In this document: positions 28,875-37,079 of the stretch, one piece after another | Layout: each line of letters opens with the position of its first letter | How positions within the stretch are numbered: position 1 is the stretch's first letter | NCBI RefSeq assembly: GCF_000720635.1 | Contig: NZ_JOCF01000015.1 | Location: 40,701 to 104,700, forward strand | Direction: 5' to 3' | Origin: Streptomyces sp. NRRL WC-3742 | GTDB taxonomy: Bacteria > Actinomycetota > Actinomycetes > Streptomycetales > Streptomycetaceae | DNA: 64,000 bases | The notes under the pieces: generated by a model | What the model was told of the DNA's origin: nothing | What the model saw: the letters and a program-made list of their open reading frames with translations, nothing else | Database searches by the model: none | Translations under genes and position numbers: made by a program

Positions 28875-30443
28875 CTAGGCAGCGAGGACGACACGCTTGG
28901 GGGCCCGGCGGCGGGCGGAGCCCTGGTTCTCCCGGCCGGCGACGGCCCGGCTGTCACCGGCGGTGCGGGCGGGACGGCCGCGGCGGCCGCGGTTGGCGGC
29001 GGGGCTGCGGCGCGGCCGTTCGACGACGGGGTCGGCGATCACGGTGGGGATGCCGGTGGGCACGCGGGCGCCGGTGATCCGGGCCAGTTCCTCGTCCCCG
29101 GCGCTGACCTTGGTGATGACGGGGGTGACGGCGGCCGTGGCCATCAGGCGGGTCATCGCGCGGCGCTGGTTGGGCAGCACCAGGGTGACGACGGTGCCGG
29201 ACTCTCCCGCGCGGGCGGTGCGCCCGCCGCGGTGGAGGTAGTCCTTGTGGTCGGCCGGCGGGTCCAGGTTGACGACGAGGTCGAGCCCGTCGACGTGGAT
29301 GCCCCGGGCGGCGACGTTGGTGGCGATCAGCGCGGTGACCTGGCCGGTGCGGAACTGCTCCAGGGTGCGGGTGCGCTGGGGCTGGGACTTGCCGCCGTGC
29401 AGGGCGGCGGCCTTGACCCCGTTCGCGAGCAGGTCCTGAACCAGGCGGTCCGCACCGTGCTTGGTGTCGGTGAACATGATCACCCCGCCGTCGCGGGACG
29501 CGATGTGGGCGATGGTGGCGTTCTTGTCGAAGTTCTGCACGTGCAGGACGTGGTGCTCCATGGTGCTGACCGCCCCGGCGGACGGATCCACCGAATGGGT
29601 GACGGGGTCCTTGAGGAAGCGGCGCACCAGGCGGTCGACGTTGCGGTCGAGGGTGGCGGAGAACAGCATCGTCTGGCCGCCGTCGGCGACCTGTTCGAGG
29701 AGTTCGGTGACCTGCGGCAGGAAGCCCATGTCGGCCATCTGGTCGGCCTCGTCGAGCACCGTGACGGTGACCTCGTCCAGCTGGCAGTCACCGCGCTGGA
29801 TCAGGTCCTTGAGCCTGCCGGGGGTGGCGACCACGACCTCCGCCCCGCGGTTCAGCGCGTGTGCCTGGCGGCCGATCGACATTCCGCCCACCACGGTCGC
29901 CAGGCGCAGGCGCACCGCGTGGGCGAAGGGGGTGAGGGCCTCGGTGACCTGCTGTGCGAGCTCGCGGGTGGGGACCAGCACCAGGGCCAGCGGGCGGCGC
30001 GGCTCGGCCCTGCGTCCGGCGGTGCGGGCCAGCAGGGCGAGGCCGAAGGCGATGGTCTTGCCGGAGCCGGTGCGGCCCCGACCCAGGACGTCGCGCCCGG
30101 CGAGCGAGTTGGGCAGCGTGGCGGCCTGGATGGGGAAGGGTGTGGTGACGCCCTGGCGGGTCAGGGTGGAGAGCAGGGCATTGGGCAGGCCGAGTTCGTC
30201 GAACGCTTCGACGGCCGGCAGTGCCGGGGTGGTGCTGACCGGCATCGCGAACTCGCCCTGCTGGGAGGAACGCTGGCGGGGGCCACGGGCGGAGGAGTGC
30301 CGGTCGCCGACGGGGCGGTCGCCGTAGAAGGAGCTGCCACCGGAGCGGGAACCCGAAGACGATCGGGAGCCCGCAGAGGAGCGGGAACCCGAGGAGGATC
30401 GGGAGTTGGCGTTCTGGTACGAGGAGCGGCTGGAGCGGTTCAT
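28875..30443 (-). CDS. DEAD-box RNA helicase
   Basis: A 522-residue ATP-dependent RNA helicase. The core is complete: Q-motif region FPIQAATLPNSLAG, GRGRTGSGKT (Walker A), PTRELAQQ, TPGRL, VLDEADQM, FSATL, and HRGGRTARAG. The N-terminal 45 residues are a low-complexity Ser/Arg/Gly tail (SSGSRSSAGSRSSSGSRSGG) and the C-terminus is basic (RRAPKRVV), both probable RNA-binding tails. It lies downstream of a cold-shock protein gene on the same strand, a pairing that points to RNA unwinding at low temperature. An AAGG-type SD precedes the ATG at 30443. Confidence 0.92.
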   Translation of the reverse strand: MNRSSRSSYQNANSRSSSGSRSSAGSRSSSGSRSGGSSFYGDRPVGDRHSSARGPRQRSSQQGEFAMPVSTTPALPAVEAFDELGLPNALLSTLTRQGVTTPFPIQAATLPNSLAGRDVLGRGRTGSGKTIAFGLALLARTAGRRAEPRRPLALVLVPTRELAQQVTEALTPFAHAVRLRLATVVGGMSIGRQAHALNRGAEVVVATPGRLKDLIQRGDCQLDEVTVTVLDEADQMADMGFLPQVTELLEQVADGGQTMLFSATLDRNVDRLVRRFLKDPVTHSVDPSAGAVSTMEHHVLHVQNFDKNATIAHIASRDGGVIMFTDTKHGADRLVQDLLANGVKAAALHGGKSQPQRTRTLEQFRTGQVTALIATNVAARGIHVDGLDLVVNLDPPADHKDYLHRGGRTARAGESGTVVTLVLPNQRRAMTRLMATAAVTPVITKVSAGDEELARITGARVPTGIPTVIADPVVERPRRSPAANRGRRGRPARTAGDSRAVAGRENQGSARRRAPKRVVLAA

Positions 30444-30740
30444 GTGAAACCTTCCCGGGGCGGCACGTCACGAGGAAGGCTCTGCGGCACATGGCAGCGC
30501 GGAGACCACAAGGGAACGGGCCGAACGTGTGGCGGGTGGGGCGTGGACGGTGGAACCGTGCGGCACGTCACCTACGGTCGGCGCTCACCGCGCGGAGCGG
30601 GAGCGAGGAACCTCAAAGCCGTGCGATGGCACGGCAGGGCGCCGGTCCGGACGCGGCGCTGTGCGTCTCGCGTGGGAACGGGCGGCGGTGGCGGGGCCAC
30701 GGGGCCTGAACGGCCCGGGGAAATGCGCGTGCCGCAATGC
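30444..30740 (-). other. Leader region of the helicase gene
   Basis: No gene is supported in this 297-base stretch between the helicase start and the csp terminator. It holds a tight hairpin, GCCGTGC-GATG-GCACGGC at 30618-30635, about 175 bases upstream of the helicase ATG, which could be a structured 5' untranslated element of the kind used for cold-inducible genes. This role is inferred from position only. Confidence 0.35.
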
Positions 30741-30784
30741 CGAGAGGCCCGCACCAGGCGTGTGTGCGCGGTGCGGGCCCCTCG
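30741..30784 (-). terminator. Rho-independent-type terminator of the cold-shock gene
   Basis: A 15-base arm (CGAGAGGCCCGCACC, 30741-30755) pairs with GGTGCGGGCCCCTCG (30770-30784) with a single mismatch and a 14-base loop, 27 bases beyond the csp stop. It separates csp from the helicase gene. Confidence 0.75.
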
Positions 30785-30810
30785 CTGCTAGGCGGGTGCC
30801 GTGGCAGAAA

Positions 30811-31014
30811 CTACAGCGGACGAATGTTCTCGGCCTGCGGGCCCTTCTGACCCTGCGTGACGTCGAACTCGACCTTCTGGCCCTCGAGCAGCTCGCGGAA
30901 GCCGTTGGCGTTGATGTTCGAGTAGTGGGCGAAGACGTCGGGGCCGCCGCCATCCTGCTCGATGAAGCCGAAGCCCTTTTCCGCGTTGAACCACTTCACA
31001 GTGCCATTAGCCAT
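30811..31014 (-). CDS. Cold-shock protein (CspA family)
   Basis: A 67-residue cold-shock domain protein with both RNA-binding motifs, KGFGFIEQ (RNP1) and DVFAHYSNI (RNP2), starting [16 protein letters not shown] and of the usual length. It binds single-stranded RNA/DNA as a chaperone. A strong SD (GAAGGAG) lies eight bases before the ATG, followed by an unusual run of T's (GATTTTTTATG), giving an AT-rich, open start region. Confidence 0.95.
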   Translation of the reverse strand: MANGTVKWFNAEKGFGFIEQDGGGPDVFAHYSNINANGFRELLEGQKVEFDVTQGQKGPQAENIRPL

Positions 31015-31440
31015 AAAAAATCTCCTTCAAGGGGCTGTCCGAAGCACACACAGCGCGCACTTCGAGTCGCCGCGATGAGCACCCACCCGGGGAAGAGCCG
31101 GGAAACAAAAATGCACCTGCGAAACATCAGCAGGCGCACACAAAGTTCATGGGAACCACTACTGCAACTAAGACGACAGTAGCAGGCCCCGGCCCACGGC
31201 GGTGGGATATTTCCGCCCCAGATTTTCGGGGCCCCTTCCCGGAGCCGCCGGGCCGGGGCGGAGGAGACCGTCAACGGGCCTGGAAAGCGGGCCGGTTGAC
31301 CGTGTGGATCACTCCGCCCGGCCGACCGCCCCGCGGCACGACGGCCGCAGGTGCGGCGTGTCCGCCGTCACAGTGGAGGTCTCACAGCGGAGGTCCCACC
31401 CGTTACTCCGCGAAGTCGCGGGCCGGCGGTCCGGTTCTCC
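31015..31440 (-). other. Intergenic region upstream of csp (long leader and hairpin)
   Basis: No gene is supported in these 426 bases. The part next to csp is AT-richer than average and probably contains its promoter and a long 5' leader, as known for many csp genes. An imperfect inverted repeat at 31267-31303 (ACCGTCAACGGGCC and GGCCGGTTGACCGT, 12 of 14 matching, 9-base loop) may terminate the MerR-type gene whose stop is at 31441. Confidence 0.4.
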
Positions 31441-31791
31441 TCAGGTGTGGTCGCGGCGGAGTTGTTCGTTGATGCGCAGGGCCTCTTCGAGCTGGTCCTC
31501 GAGGATGATGATGCGGCACGCGGCGTCGAGCGGGGTGCCCTGGTCGACGATTTCGCGGGCGCGGGCGGCGATGCGCAGTTGGTAGCGGGAGTAGCGGCGG
31601 TGGCCGCCGGCTGATCGCTGGGGGGTGATGAGCTTGGCCTCGTCGAGGCTGCGCAGGAAGCCCGGCGTGGTGCCCAGGATCTCTGCGGCCCGGCCCATGG
31701 TGTAGGCGGGGTAGTCGTCGTCGTCGAACTTTGTCTCTGCGCTCATGCGCTCCGCCGTGTCGTGGTCGGTGGCGAGGGTGGCCTGTTCCAC
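31441..31791 (-). CDS. Small MerR-family (HspR/BldC-like) transcriptional regulator
   Basis: A short regulator of about 116 residues. The winged-helix DNA-binding part is YTMGRAAEILGTTPGFLRSL followed by QRSAGGHRRYSRYQLRIAAR, characteristic of MerR; the rest is a short helix ending EDQLEEALRINEQLRRDHT with no effector domain. Streptomycete genomes carry such proteins near heat- and cold-stress genes. The GTG at 31791 has AGAAGG five bases upstream; an internal ATG at 31746 is the alternative and has only GGAG three bases upstream. Target genes are unknown. Confidence 0.8.
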   Translation of the reverse strand: MEQATLATDHDTAERMSAETKFDDDDYPAYTMGRAAEILGTTPGFLRSLDEAKLITPQRSAGGHRRYSRYQLRIAARAREIVDQGTPLDAACRIIILEDQLEEALRINEQLRRDHT

Positions 31792-32248
31792 CAACACCTT
31801 CTTTCTCGGGAAACGGGTCGAGGGCCCCGGCGCTGTTGTACGCCGGGGCCCAGGGATATGTGGATTCACTGCACCATCAACTGCACTACTACTGTCGGCC
31901 GACCGGCCGACCTGCGGTGTCCGCACTGCCCCGGGGAGGAACAGGATGCGGGGATCGCGTATGCGTGACCGAGGACCACCTCTTCCATGACGTTCCATGA
32001 CGATGGCTGCTGCGGTGACCGCCCGGCTGGTACTGCGTGCCGTGGCGGGCGATCCGACGGGGTGAACCCTTCCCTTCTCCTCTGGTGTGCATCTTGCGAA
32101 CTTCAGGTACTGCCAACTGCGGCACTGCCCAGGCAGTTCATGTCTGCCTGTCCTGCGGTCCTGCTCTTCCAACACGAGGAACACTACACAGACCGCCGCG
32201 CAATGTCTACTTTGGCCAGCACAGGTTTCCACCTCTGGGCGAGGAGCT
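31792..32248 (-). other. 457-base intergenic region upstream of the MerR-type regulator
   Basis: No convincing gene: short frames here have mixed codon third positions and the base composition is lower in GC than the flanks. A near-palindrome GTCGGCCGACCGGCCGAC lies around 31899-31916 and could be a regulator site. It presumably holds the promoter of the downstream regulator. Confidence 0.35.
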
Positions 32249-32464
32249 TTATCGAGGAGGCACCGGTCGGCCGGCACCGGTGGGACCGCCTGCGCCGGGG
32301 TGCGCGGTGAGGGCGTCGCGCAGGGCGTAGAGGTCGGCCACGGTCGCCTGCTCGGCCAGGCGCGCCAGGAGCCGACGCAGGACTCTGTCGTCGCCGTCGC
32401 GGACCGCCTCCACGATTCCGATGAGCACGGAGGTGTCAGTGCTCGGGGCGGACTGCTGCTGCAT
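32249..32464 (-). CDS. Small hypothetical protein (71 aa)
   Basis: A 71-residue soluble protein starting at ATG 32464 with SD AAGGAG seven bases upstream; an in-frame GTG six bases earlier is too close to the SD. It has one amphipathic helical region (VLIGIVEAVRDGDDRVLRRLLARLAEQATVADLYALRDALT is its core, residues about 12-53) and a Gly/Pro-rich tail. I do not recognise a family. Codon usage is typical of real genes here. Confidence 0.6.
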   Translation of the reverse strand: MQQQSAPSTDTSVLIGIVEAVRDGDDRVLRRLLARLAEQATVADLYALRDALTAHPGAGGPTGAGRPVPPR

Positions 32465-32612
32465 CTCCACTCTCCTTCGCGCCCCCTGCGGGGGCGCTGC
32501 ATGTGCCGGGTCTGCGCCCTGCGGCGCCCTGGTCGGGGCGGGAGACTACCGGCTGAGCGGCAGCCCGGAGCTGCGGGGGTACCGCTGCAAGGACGCCGCT
32601 GCGGCGGTTCGT

Positions 32613-32873
32613 TCAGCGGGTGGGTGCGAGCGCGGTGAGCGCGGCGGCCAGGATGTCGTGGACGGCGGGCGCGGCCGAGCTGGAGGCGAGCAGGAAGCCG
32701 AAGACCACGGCGACGCAGACCGTGAACCCGCTCGCCCTGCGCCGACGCACCTGAACGGCGAGAGCCACACCGAAGAACACCACCGCCGACACCTCCAGGA
32801 CCACGGCCACCCCTCTGCGATCCGCCGGGCTACGGCCGAACCGCGCCCGGTATCTCTCCCAGCCGTCCCACAT
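32613..32873 (-). CDS. Small hypothetical membrane protein (86 aa)
   Basis: An 86-residue protein with two predicted hydrophobic helices: GVAVVLEVSAVVFFGVALAV and FTVCVAVVFGFLLASSSAAP, separated by a basic loop VRRRRAS, giving an inner-loop hairpin topology. The SD is weak (GGAA). No family recognised. Confidence 0.5.
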   Translation of the reverse strand: MWDGWERYRARFGRSPADRRGVAVVLEVSAVVFFGVALAVQVRRRRASGFTVCVAVVFGFLLASSSAAPAVHDILAAALTALAPTR

Positions 32874-32986
32874 TTTTCCATGCGGTGATCACAGCTAGTG
32901 GAATTGCCGTGCCGCGTCGCGTCCGGCGGCGCCGAGGGCCGGGGTGTCCGTGCGGGCGGCTTGCGGCGGGCACTATCCTCGGGTAC

Positions 32987-33370
32987 ATGTCGAACCCTGA
33001 TGGGCTGCTCGTCGACATCGCCGCGATGGTGGAGTCCGAGCGCAGCAACCAAATGCCTTTGACCGTGGTCGTCCCGGGGGCGGTCATCACCGGCCGCCTG
33101 GCGCCGGAGAGTCTGTGGAACGAACGGGTGGCCGAAGTCCTCGCCGCCTCCGAGCACTTGAAGTCCTTCGCCGCGCTGTTCTCGGCGCCCGCCACCGGCG
33201 ACGGCGACGACGCGGCACTGTCCGCCGCGCGGCCGACGCACCTGCATCTGCATGTCGCCCGCATCCTGCAGGGCAGCTACGGCCTGCCCCACACCGGGGG
33301 CATGTACCGGATCGCCATCGCCGACATCAGCAGCTGGACGGTGGGGGACCTCAGCTACTCCGACCAGTGA
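32987..33370 (+). CDS. GvpU-like gas vesicle accessory-family protein
   Basis: A 127-residue soluble protein. Its pattern (LTVVVPGAVITGRLAPES near residues 26-43, RPTHLHLHVARIL near 83-95, and GMYRIAIADISSWTVGDL near the C-terminus) resembles GvpU-type gas-vesicle accessory proteins, in which a conserved IAEVDGFF-like block occupies that last position. No gas-vesicle structural gene is in the window, so it may have another role. Start ATG at 32987; it converges on a strong hairpin at 33438. Confidence 0.6.
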   Translation: MSNPDGLLVDIAAMVESERSNQMPLTVVVPGAVITGRLAPESLWNERVAEVLAASEHLKSFAALFSAPATGDGDDAALSAARPTHLHLHVARILQGSYGLPHTGGMYRIAIADISSWTVGDLSYSDQ

Positions 33371-33437
33371 TGCCCCGGCCGGCACGGGCGTGCCCGGCAC
33401 GCCTCCGGTCGGGGTAGCCGGCCGTCCAGGGACGCCC

Positions 33438-33476
33438 GTGGGGCGGGAAAAGCCGGGAAGGCTTTCCCCGCCCCAC
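33438..33476 (+). terminator. Bidirectional terminator hairpin
   Basis: A 17-base arm (33438-33454) pairs with 33460-33476 with one mismatch and a 5-base loop (GGGAA); the stem contains an A/T-rich centre (AAAA/TTTC), so it works in both directions. It lies between the GvpU-like gene and the convergent small membrane protein gene. Confidence 0.75.
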
Positions 33477-33524
33477 AGGACCGGGCCGACGGCGCAGCGC
33501 CGCTCCTACCTGCCTGCGCCCCTC

Positions 33525-33689
33525 CTACCTGCCTGCGCCCCTCCCCCGGCCCAGGCGCACACCGCCGAGCACCAGGGCGGCGACGAACAGCACGGCGCCG
33601 ATGACGAGCAGCCACAGCAGGCCCTTCACCAGGGCGCCGACGAAGCCGAACACCACCGCGATCAGCAGGATGAACAGGAACAGTGCCAT
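33525..33689 (-). CDS. Small hydrophobic membrane protein (54 aa)
   Basis: A 54-residue protein consisting of two hydrophobic helices, MALFLFILLIAVVFGFVGAL and GLLWLLVIGAVLFVAALVL, ending with a basic RLGRGRGAGR tail. Very strong SD AAGGAGGAG precedes the ATG at 33689. Similar tiny proteins occur widely in streptomycetes next to CsbD genes; function unknown. It is 41 bases downstream of the CsbD gene on the same strand and probably co-transcribed. The 3' end contains a 19-bp direct repeat (CGCCCCTCCTACCTGCCTG). Confidence 0.7.
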   Translation of the reverse strand: MALFLFILLIAVVFGFVGALVKGLLWLLVIGAVLFVAALVLGGVRLGRGRGAGR

Positions 33690-33730
33690 GCCGTTCTCCT
33701 CCTTCTTCGGCTCCTTCTTCGGCCCGAACG

Positions 33731-33934
33731 TCAGTCGTTGCGCTTGAGTGCGCCCTTCACCCGGTCGGCGGCGCCCTGCACGGCGTCCTTGGCGTCGTCC
33801 ACGGCCTGCTTGGCCTTCGACTCCACCTGGTCGGCCTGGCCCTCGCCCTTGAGTTCCTGGTCCCCGGTCAGGTCGCCGGCCTTCTCCTTCGCCTTGCCGG
33901 CCAGTTCCTGCGCCTTGTTCGACAGGTCACCCAT
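33731..33934 (-). CDS. CsbD-family stress protein
   Basis: A 67-residue hydrophilic protein, MGDLSNKAQELAGKAKEKAG followed by repeated K/E/A/D-rich helices (QVESKAKQAVDDAKDAVQ), as in CsbD general-stress proteins. It is predicted intrinsically flexible and helical. It heads a short leftward unit with the 54-residue membrane protein. Expression in this family is usually under a stress sigma factor, but no promoter is proposed here. Confidence 0.85.
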   Translation of the reverse strand: MGDLSNKAQELAGKAKEKAGDLTGDQELKGEGQADQVESKAKQAVDDAKDAVQGAADRVKGALKRND

Positions 33935-34066
33935 CGGTTCCTCCAGTGGTCCGTTGGTCCGTTGGTCCGTCGGCGGTGCGGTGACACCGCCCGTTCATCA
34001 CATCTTGCCCGGTATTGACCCTTTCGCTCCTCCTTCGGTACGGGCCGCCGCCCACGCCGTACGGGG

Positions 34067-34467
34067 TCAGGCGGCGGCGGGGGTGAGGTCGGCGCGGCCG
34101 AACAGGAGGGCGTAGCCGCGCGGCAGGTAGTCGAGCAGTCGGGCGGTGAGGTCCTCGCCGACGAGGTCCGCGAGCGCGGTGAGGACGCAGGAGGCGTCCC
34201 AGCGGGCGGTGGCGAGGGTGGTGTTGAGGTTGCGGGCCACGGCTTCGACGAAGGCGGGGGCCGTGGCGGGGCAGGTGAGGGGGATGGGGCGACGAGGGCC
34301 GCGCGAGCGTGGTCGGGCAGTGCGGCGGCGAGGTCGCAGCGTTCGTCGCCGGCCAGCTGGGAGCCGAGTATCCCCAGGACGGTGTCGAGGACCTGTTCGG
34401 CCTGCTCGTCACTGGGGTAGCGGCCGAGAGAGCGCAGCTGCTGGATCAGGCGGCGGTGGCGGGTCAT
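34067..34467 (-). pseudogene. DUF2267-type protein gene with a single-base frameshift
   Basis: The first part (MTRHRRLIQQLRSLGRYPSD to LPDHARAALVAP) is in one frame and the conserved rest (PATAPAFVEAVARNLNTTLA, then WDASCVLTALADLVGEDLTA and LLDYLPRGYALLFGRADL) in another. One G is missing near 34279-34289 (run GGGGGATGGGG); restoring it gives a continuous protein of about 133 residues with the DUF2267 layout. The total of 401 bases (3n+2) fits one lost base. It could be a real inactivation or a homopolymer sequencing error. The ATG overlaps the stop of the STAS gene (ATGA). Confidence 0.75.
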
Positions 34468-34895
34468 GGCAGATGGCCTTCCGGGGGCGGGCCGCCGCGC
34501 GGGTGCTGCGGCCGAGGGTGTCGGCCGGGGGTGGCGGGGTGGCCGAGGAGGGTGTCGTAGGGGGTGGACGGGGCTCTCCCGGCGGCCCCGCCCCCGGCGG
34601 CAGCGCCGGGGGCGGGGGCCAGGCGGCGGGTGAGGCCCGCGAGCGTGAGGAGGCGGGCCACGGGGCGGCTGATGCCGTGCACCACGAGACGGCGGCCGCT
34701 GTGGTCGGCCCGGTTGCGGGCCTGGACCAGGGCGCCGAGGCCCGCGCAGTCCATGAAGGTGACCTGCGACAGGTCGAGCACCACCACGTGGTGCTCGGAG
34801 AGCGCGCGTTCCAGTTCGCGGCGCAGGCGCGGGGCGGTGTCGAGGTCGATCTCGCCGCGCGCCCGGACCGTGAACGGGCTCACCAGGGCGGTCAT
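34464..34895 (-). CDS. STAS-domain anti-sigma-factor antagonist-like protein
   Basis: A 143-residue protein. Residues about 10-95 form a STAS fold: RGEIDLDTAPRLRRELERAL, VVVLDLSQVTFMDCAGLGAL and RRLVVHGISRPVARLLTLAG. The Cys in MDCAGLGAL replaces the Ser that is phosphorylated in classic SpoIIAA (DSSG), so regulation by phosphorylation at this site is unlikely or altered. A Gly/Pro-rich tail of 45 residues follows. It overlaps the broken DUF2267 gene. Confidence 0.75.
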   Translation of the reverse strand: MTALVSPFTVRARGEIDLDTAPRLRRELERALSEHHVVVLDLSQVTFMDCAGLGALVQARNRADHSGRRLVVHGISRPVARLLTLAGLTRRLAPAPGAAAGGGAAGRAPSTPYDTLLGHPATPGRHPRPQHPRGGPPPEGHLP

Positions 34896-34962
34896 CGCAG
34901 GAGCTCGCAGTTCCTCCCGTCCGCCTCGGCGGGCGGGACAGCGGAAGGGGTGGGAGTGTCCG

Positions 34963-34995
34963 GCGCCGCCCCTCGGGGGGATGCAGGGGCGGCGC
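34963..34995 (-). terminator. Terminator hairpin of hsp18
   Basis: A perfect 11-bp stem, GCGCCGCCCCT (34963-34973) with AGGGGCGGCGC (34985-34995), and an 11-base loop, begins 22 bases after the Hsp20 stop codon on the minus strand. Confidence 0.65.
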
Positions 34996-35017
34996 GGGAC
35001 GCTCTGGGCGCGGCCGG

Positions 35018-35452
35018 TCAGGCCCGGATCTGCTTGCGGTCGCCGCTGTGGCTGATCGCGATCTTGCGGGGCTTGGCCTTCTCGGCGACCGGGATCTTCA
35101 GGGTCAGCACGCCGGCCTGGTAGTCGGCGGTGATCCCCTCCGGGTCGAGCGTGTCGGAGAGCATGACCTGCCGGGAGAACACGCCGAGCGGGCGCTCCGA
35201 GAGCTCCCACTTCACGCCCTCGCCGTCGTGGCGGGGGCGGCGCTCGGCCTTCACGGTCAGCATGTTCCGTTCGACGTCGATGTCGATCGCCTCCGGGTCG
35301 ACCCCGGGCAGATCGAAGCAGATCACGTACTCGTCGTCGACGCGGTAGGCGTCCAGCGGCATCGGCGTCGGGCGCGACCAGGTGCCGGTCGTGTTCAGGA
35401 ACTGCTGGGTCAGCCGGTCCAGCTCGCGGAACGGGTCAGTGCGCATCAGCAT
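35018..35452 (-). CDS. hsp18: Hsp20/alpha-crystallin small heat-shock protein
   Basis: A 144-residue small heat-shock chaperone. The alpha-crystallin domain spans about 35-135, with FDLPGVDPEAIDIDVERNML, the LSERPLGVFSRQVMLSD block and the GVLTLKIPV motif; KPRKIAI follows. It holds unfolding proteins at high temperature. It is divergent from the RheA-type repressor gene across a 109-base region with two RheA-like boxes, the same arrangement as Streptomyces albus hsp18/rheA. Confidence 0.93.
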   Translation of the reverse strand: MLMRTDPFRELDRLTQQFLNTTGTWSRPTPMPLDAYRVDDEYVICFDLPGVDPEAIDIDVERNMLTVKAERRPRHDGEGVKWELSERPLGVFSRQVMLSDTLDPEGITADYQAGVLTLKIPVAEKAKPRKIAISHSGDRKQIRA

Positions 35453-35512
35453 TGCGAAACACCTCCACTGATCGATGGGTGCCAGTGCGCTTCACCTGAG
35501 ACCGTTGTAGCA

Positions 35513-35559
35513 CGTCGTCCATGCGATGACAAACGAAGTGTGTCGTCGATAGAATGACG
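35513..35559 (+). promoter_or_regulatory. Two RheA-like operator boxes between hsp18 and rheA
   Basis: The known RheA box is TGTCATC-N5-GATGACA. Two imperfect copies occur: CGTCGTC-CATGC-GATGACA at 35513-35531 (12 of 14 matching) and TGTCGTC-GATAG-AATGACG at 35541-35559 (11 of 14 matching). The second abuts the GTG start of the repressor gene, consistent with autoregulation. Confidence 0.6.
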
Positions 35560-35561
35560 TC

Positions 35562-36233
35562 GTGAGTACGAAGCCGCCGAAGTCCGACGCCCGCCCCGGG
35601 CCGGTCTCATTCCTTGCCGCCGCCACGGCACTCGCCTCCATCGACGATGCCGTCCGCACCGCCCGCACACCCCCCACCGCCACCCAGGACACCGTGGAGG
35701 ACGGCCCCGAGCAGGCGCTGGCCGCCCTGGTCCTGCTGCGCGAGCTGCGCACCCAGCTCGCGGGCTGGGAGGCTCCGCTGGTCGAAGCCGCCCGCGCCGG
35801 CGGCGCCACCTGGGCCGACCTCGCCCGCCCCATGGGCGTCTCCAGCCGCCAGGCCGCCGAGAACCGCTACCTGCGCCTGCGCCCCGCCGGCACCACCTCG
35901 CCCGAGGAGACCGGAGCCGAACGCGTCAAGGCCGTACGCGACCGCCGCGCCGCCGACCGGGCGGTCAGCGCCTGGGCCCGCGACCACGGCGCCGCCCTGC
36001 GCGTCCTGGCCGCCCAGATCACCGCCGCCCCCGGCCACACCCCGGCCGCCGAGCCCGCGCTGACCGCGCTCACCACCGCCCTGGGCGCCGCCGACCCCGT
36101 CGACCTCATAGCCCCCCTGGCCGACATGCGCCCCCACCTCGCCACCGCCCACCCCGATCTCGCCGACCGACTCGACGACCTCACCCGCCAGACCGACCGA
36201 CTCCGCGATGACAGCGACCAACGACGCGCCTGA
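35562..36233 (+). CDS. rheA: HSP18 transcriptional regulator RheA
   Basis: A 223-residue cytoplasmic regulator. It has a helix-turn-helix-like segment ([20 protein letters not shown], residues about 75-94) followed by NRYLRLRP and a helical, Ala-rich C-terminal part ([18 protein letters not shown]). From memory this is the family annotated as HSP18 regulator/RheA, which represses hsp18 and its own gene and changes conformation with temperature. The GTG start at 35562 and the divergent hsp18 gene support the call. Confidence 0.8.
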   Translation: MSTKPPKSDARPGPVSFLAAATALASIDDAVRTARTPPTATQDTVEDGPEQALAALVLLRELRTQLAGWEAPLVEAARAGGATWADLARPMGVSSRQAAENRYLRLRPAGTTSPEETGAERVKAVRDRRAADRAVSAWARDHGAALRVLAAQITAAPGHTPAAEPALTALTTALGAADPVDLIAPLADMRPHLATAHPDLADRLDDLTRQTDRLRDDSDQRRA

Positions 36234-36480
36234 CCCCCGCACCACCGACGCAGACCGGTGGCAGCCCATCCTCCAGAAGCTGGCAGACCTCGAAACCCGG
36301 GTCCGCACCCTGGGCGACGAGACCACCGCCGCCCTGGCCACGCACCTGGCCCGACTCGACGCCCTGCGCCACCAACTGGCCCACCCCGCCTGGCCCGACC
36401 ACGAGGCGGCCCACGAACCTGGCCCAAGCCGCGCACCATCACCGGCGCCCCGCCGAGCAGCCCGACGCCCGTCGGCGTGA
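36208..36480 (+). CDS. Small hypothetical protein downstream of rheA
   Basis: A 90-residue frame that overlaps the end of rheA by 26 bases. It contains one probable coiled-coil helix ([20 protein letters not shown] and onwards to [10 protein letters not shown]) and a Pro/Ala/Arg tail. No family is recognised; the overlap and same strand suggest co-expression with rheA, but coding status is not certain. Confidence 0.4.
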   Translation: MTATNDAPDPRTTDADRWQPILQKLADLETRVRTLGDETTAALATHLARLDALRHQLAHPAWPDHEAAHEPGPSRAPSPAPRRAARRPSA

Positions 36481-36564
36481 CCAACTCCCGACACGGCGGG
36501 ACGGGCCCCGGCACCGACCCACGCGCCCGCCCAGGACGGACCGGCACCCGGACAACGGCGCCGG

Positions 36565-37032
36565 CTACGGGCGCTGCGGGTTCCGCATCTTCGTCAGCAG
36601 CGCGAGCAAGGCGTCCTGTTCCTGCGCGTCGAGGCCGGCGAACAGCCTGGAGGCGTGCAGCCGCGTTCTGAGCGTCTCCCACAGTTCGTGTCCTCGGTCG
36701 GTGAGGACGAGCGTGCGCTTGCGGCCGTCGGTGGGATGGGGCCGGCGGGCGATGAGTCCCATGCTCTGAAGCTTGTCGGCGGCGAGACTCACCGTGGAAG
36801 CGTCACAGCGCAGGCGGGCAGCCACGTCCCGCATGGTCGGCGGCTCGGTTCCCGGGGCGAGCGCCCACAGTGTGCCGGCGACGGAGGCCGGAACTCCGAA
36901 CTCGCCGAGCACCTCGGCCACGACCGCGTCCGCGCCGTTCGCCACCTCCATGAGCGCGCGGACGATCTCGGCCTTCCGCTCGACGTCCGCGCTCTGAGCC
37001 ACCGGTACCTCCACGCCACTGTCCACGGTCAT
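36565..37032 (-). CDS. MarR-family transcriptional regulator
   Basis: A 155-residue winged-helix regulator. The recognition region is PTMRDVAARLRCDASTVSLAADKL, the wing RRPHPTDGRKRTLVLTDRG, and the flanking helices form the dimer interface. The ATG at 37032 is chosen because an upstream in-frame extension would run through the operator. It is divergent from an NAD-dependent reductase gene, which is its likely target, with a 29-bp palindrome between them. Confidence 0.85.
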   Translation of the reverse strand: MTVDSGVEVPVAQSADVERKAEIVRALMEVANGADAVVAEVLGEFGVPASVAGTLWALAPGTEPPTMRDVAARLRCDASTVSLAADKLQSMGLIARRPHPTDGRKRTLVLTDRGHELWETLRTRLHASRLFAGLDAQEQDALLALLTKMRNPQRP

Positions 37033-37050
37033 ACCGCCATGATACGCTCC

Positions 37051-37079
37051 CAATATCAATGAGAAACTCAATGATATTG
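37051..37079 (+). promoter_or_regulatory. MarR-type operator palindrome
   Basis: A 29-bp inverted repeat, CAATATCAATGAG-AAA-CTCAATGATATTG, has 13-base arms with one internal mismatch and is much richer in A+T than the neighbourhood. It lies 10 bases before the ATG of the reductase gene and 19 bases from the MarR start, so binding would cover both promoters. Confidence 0.75.

Noticed and set aside
32987..33370. Part of a gas-vesicle gene cluster
   Set aside because: No GvpA, GvpF, GvpL or other gas-vesicle gene is in the window, so only family-level resemblance to GvpU is claimed.
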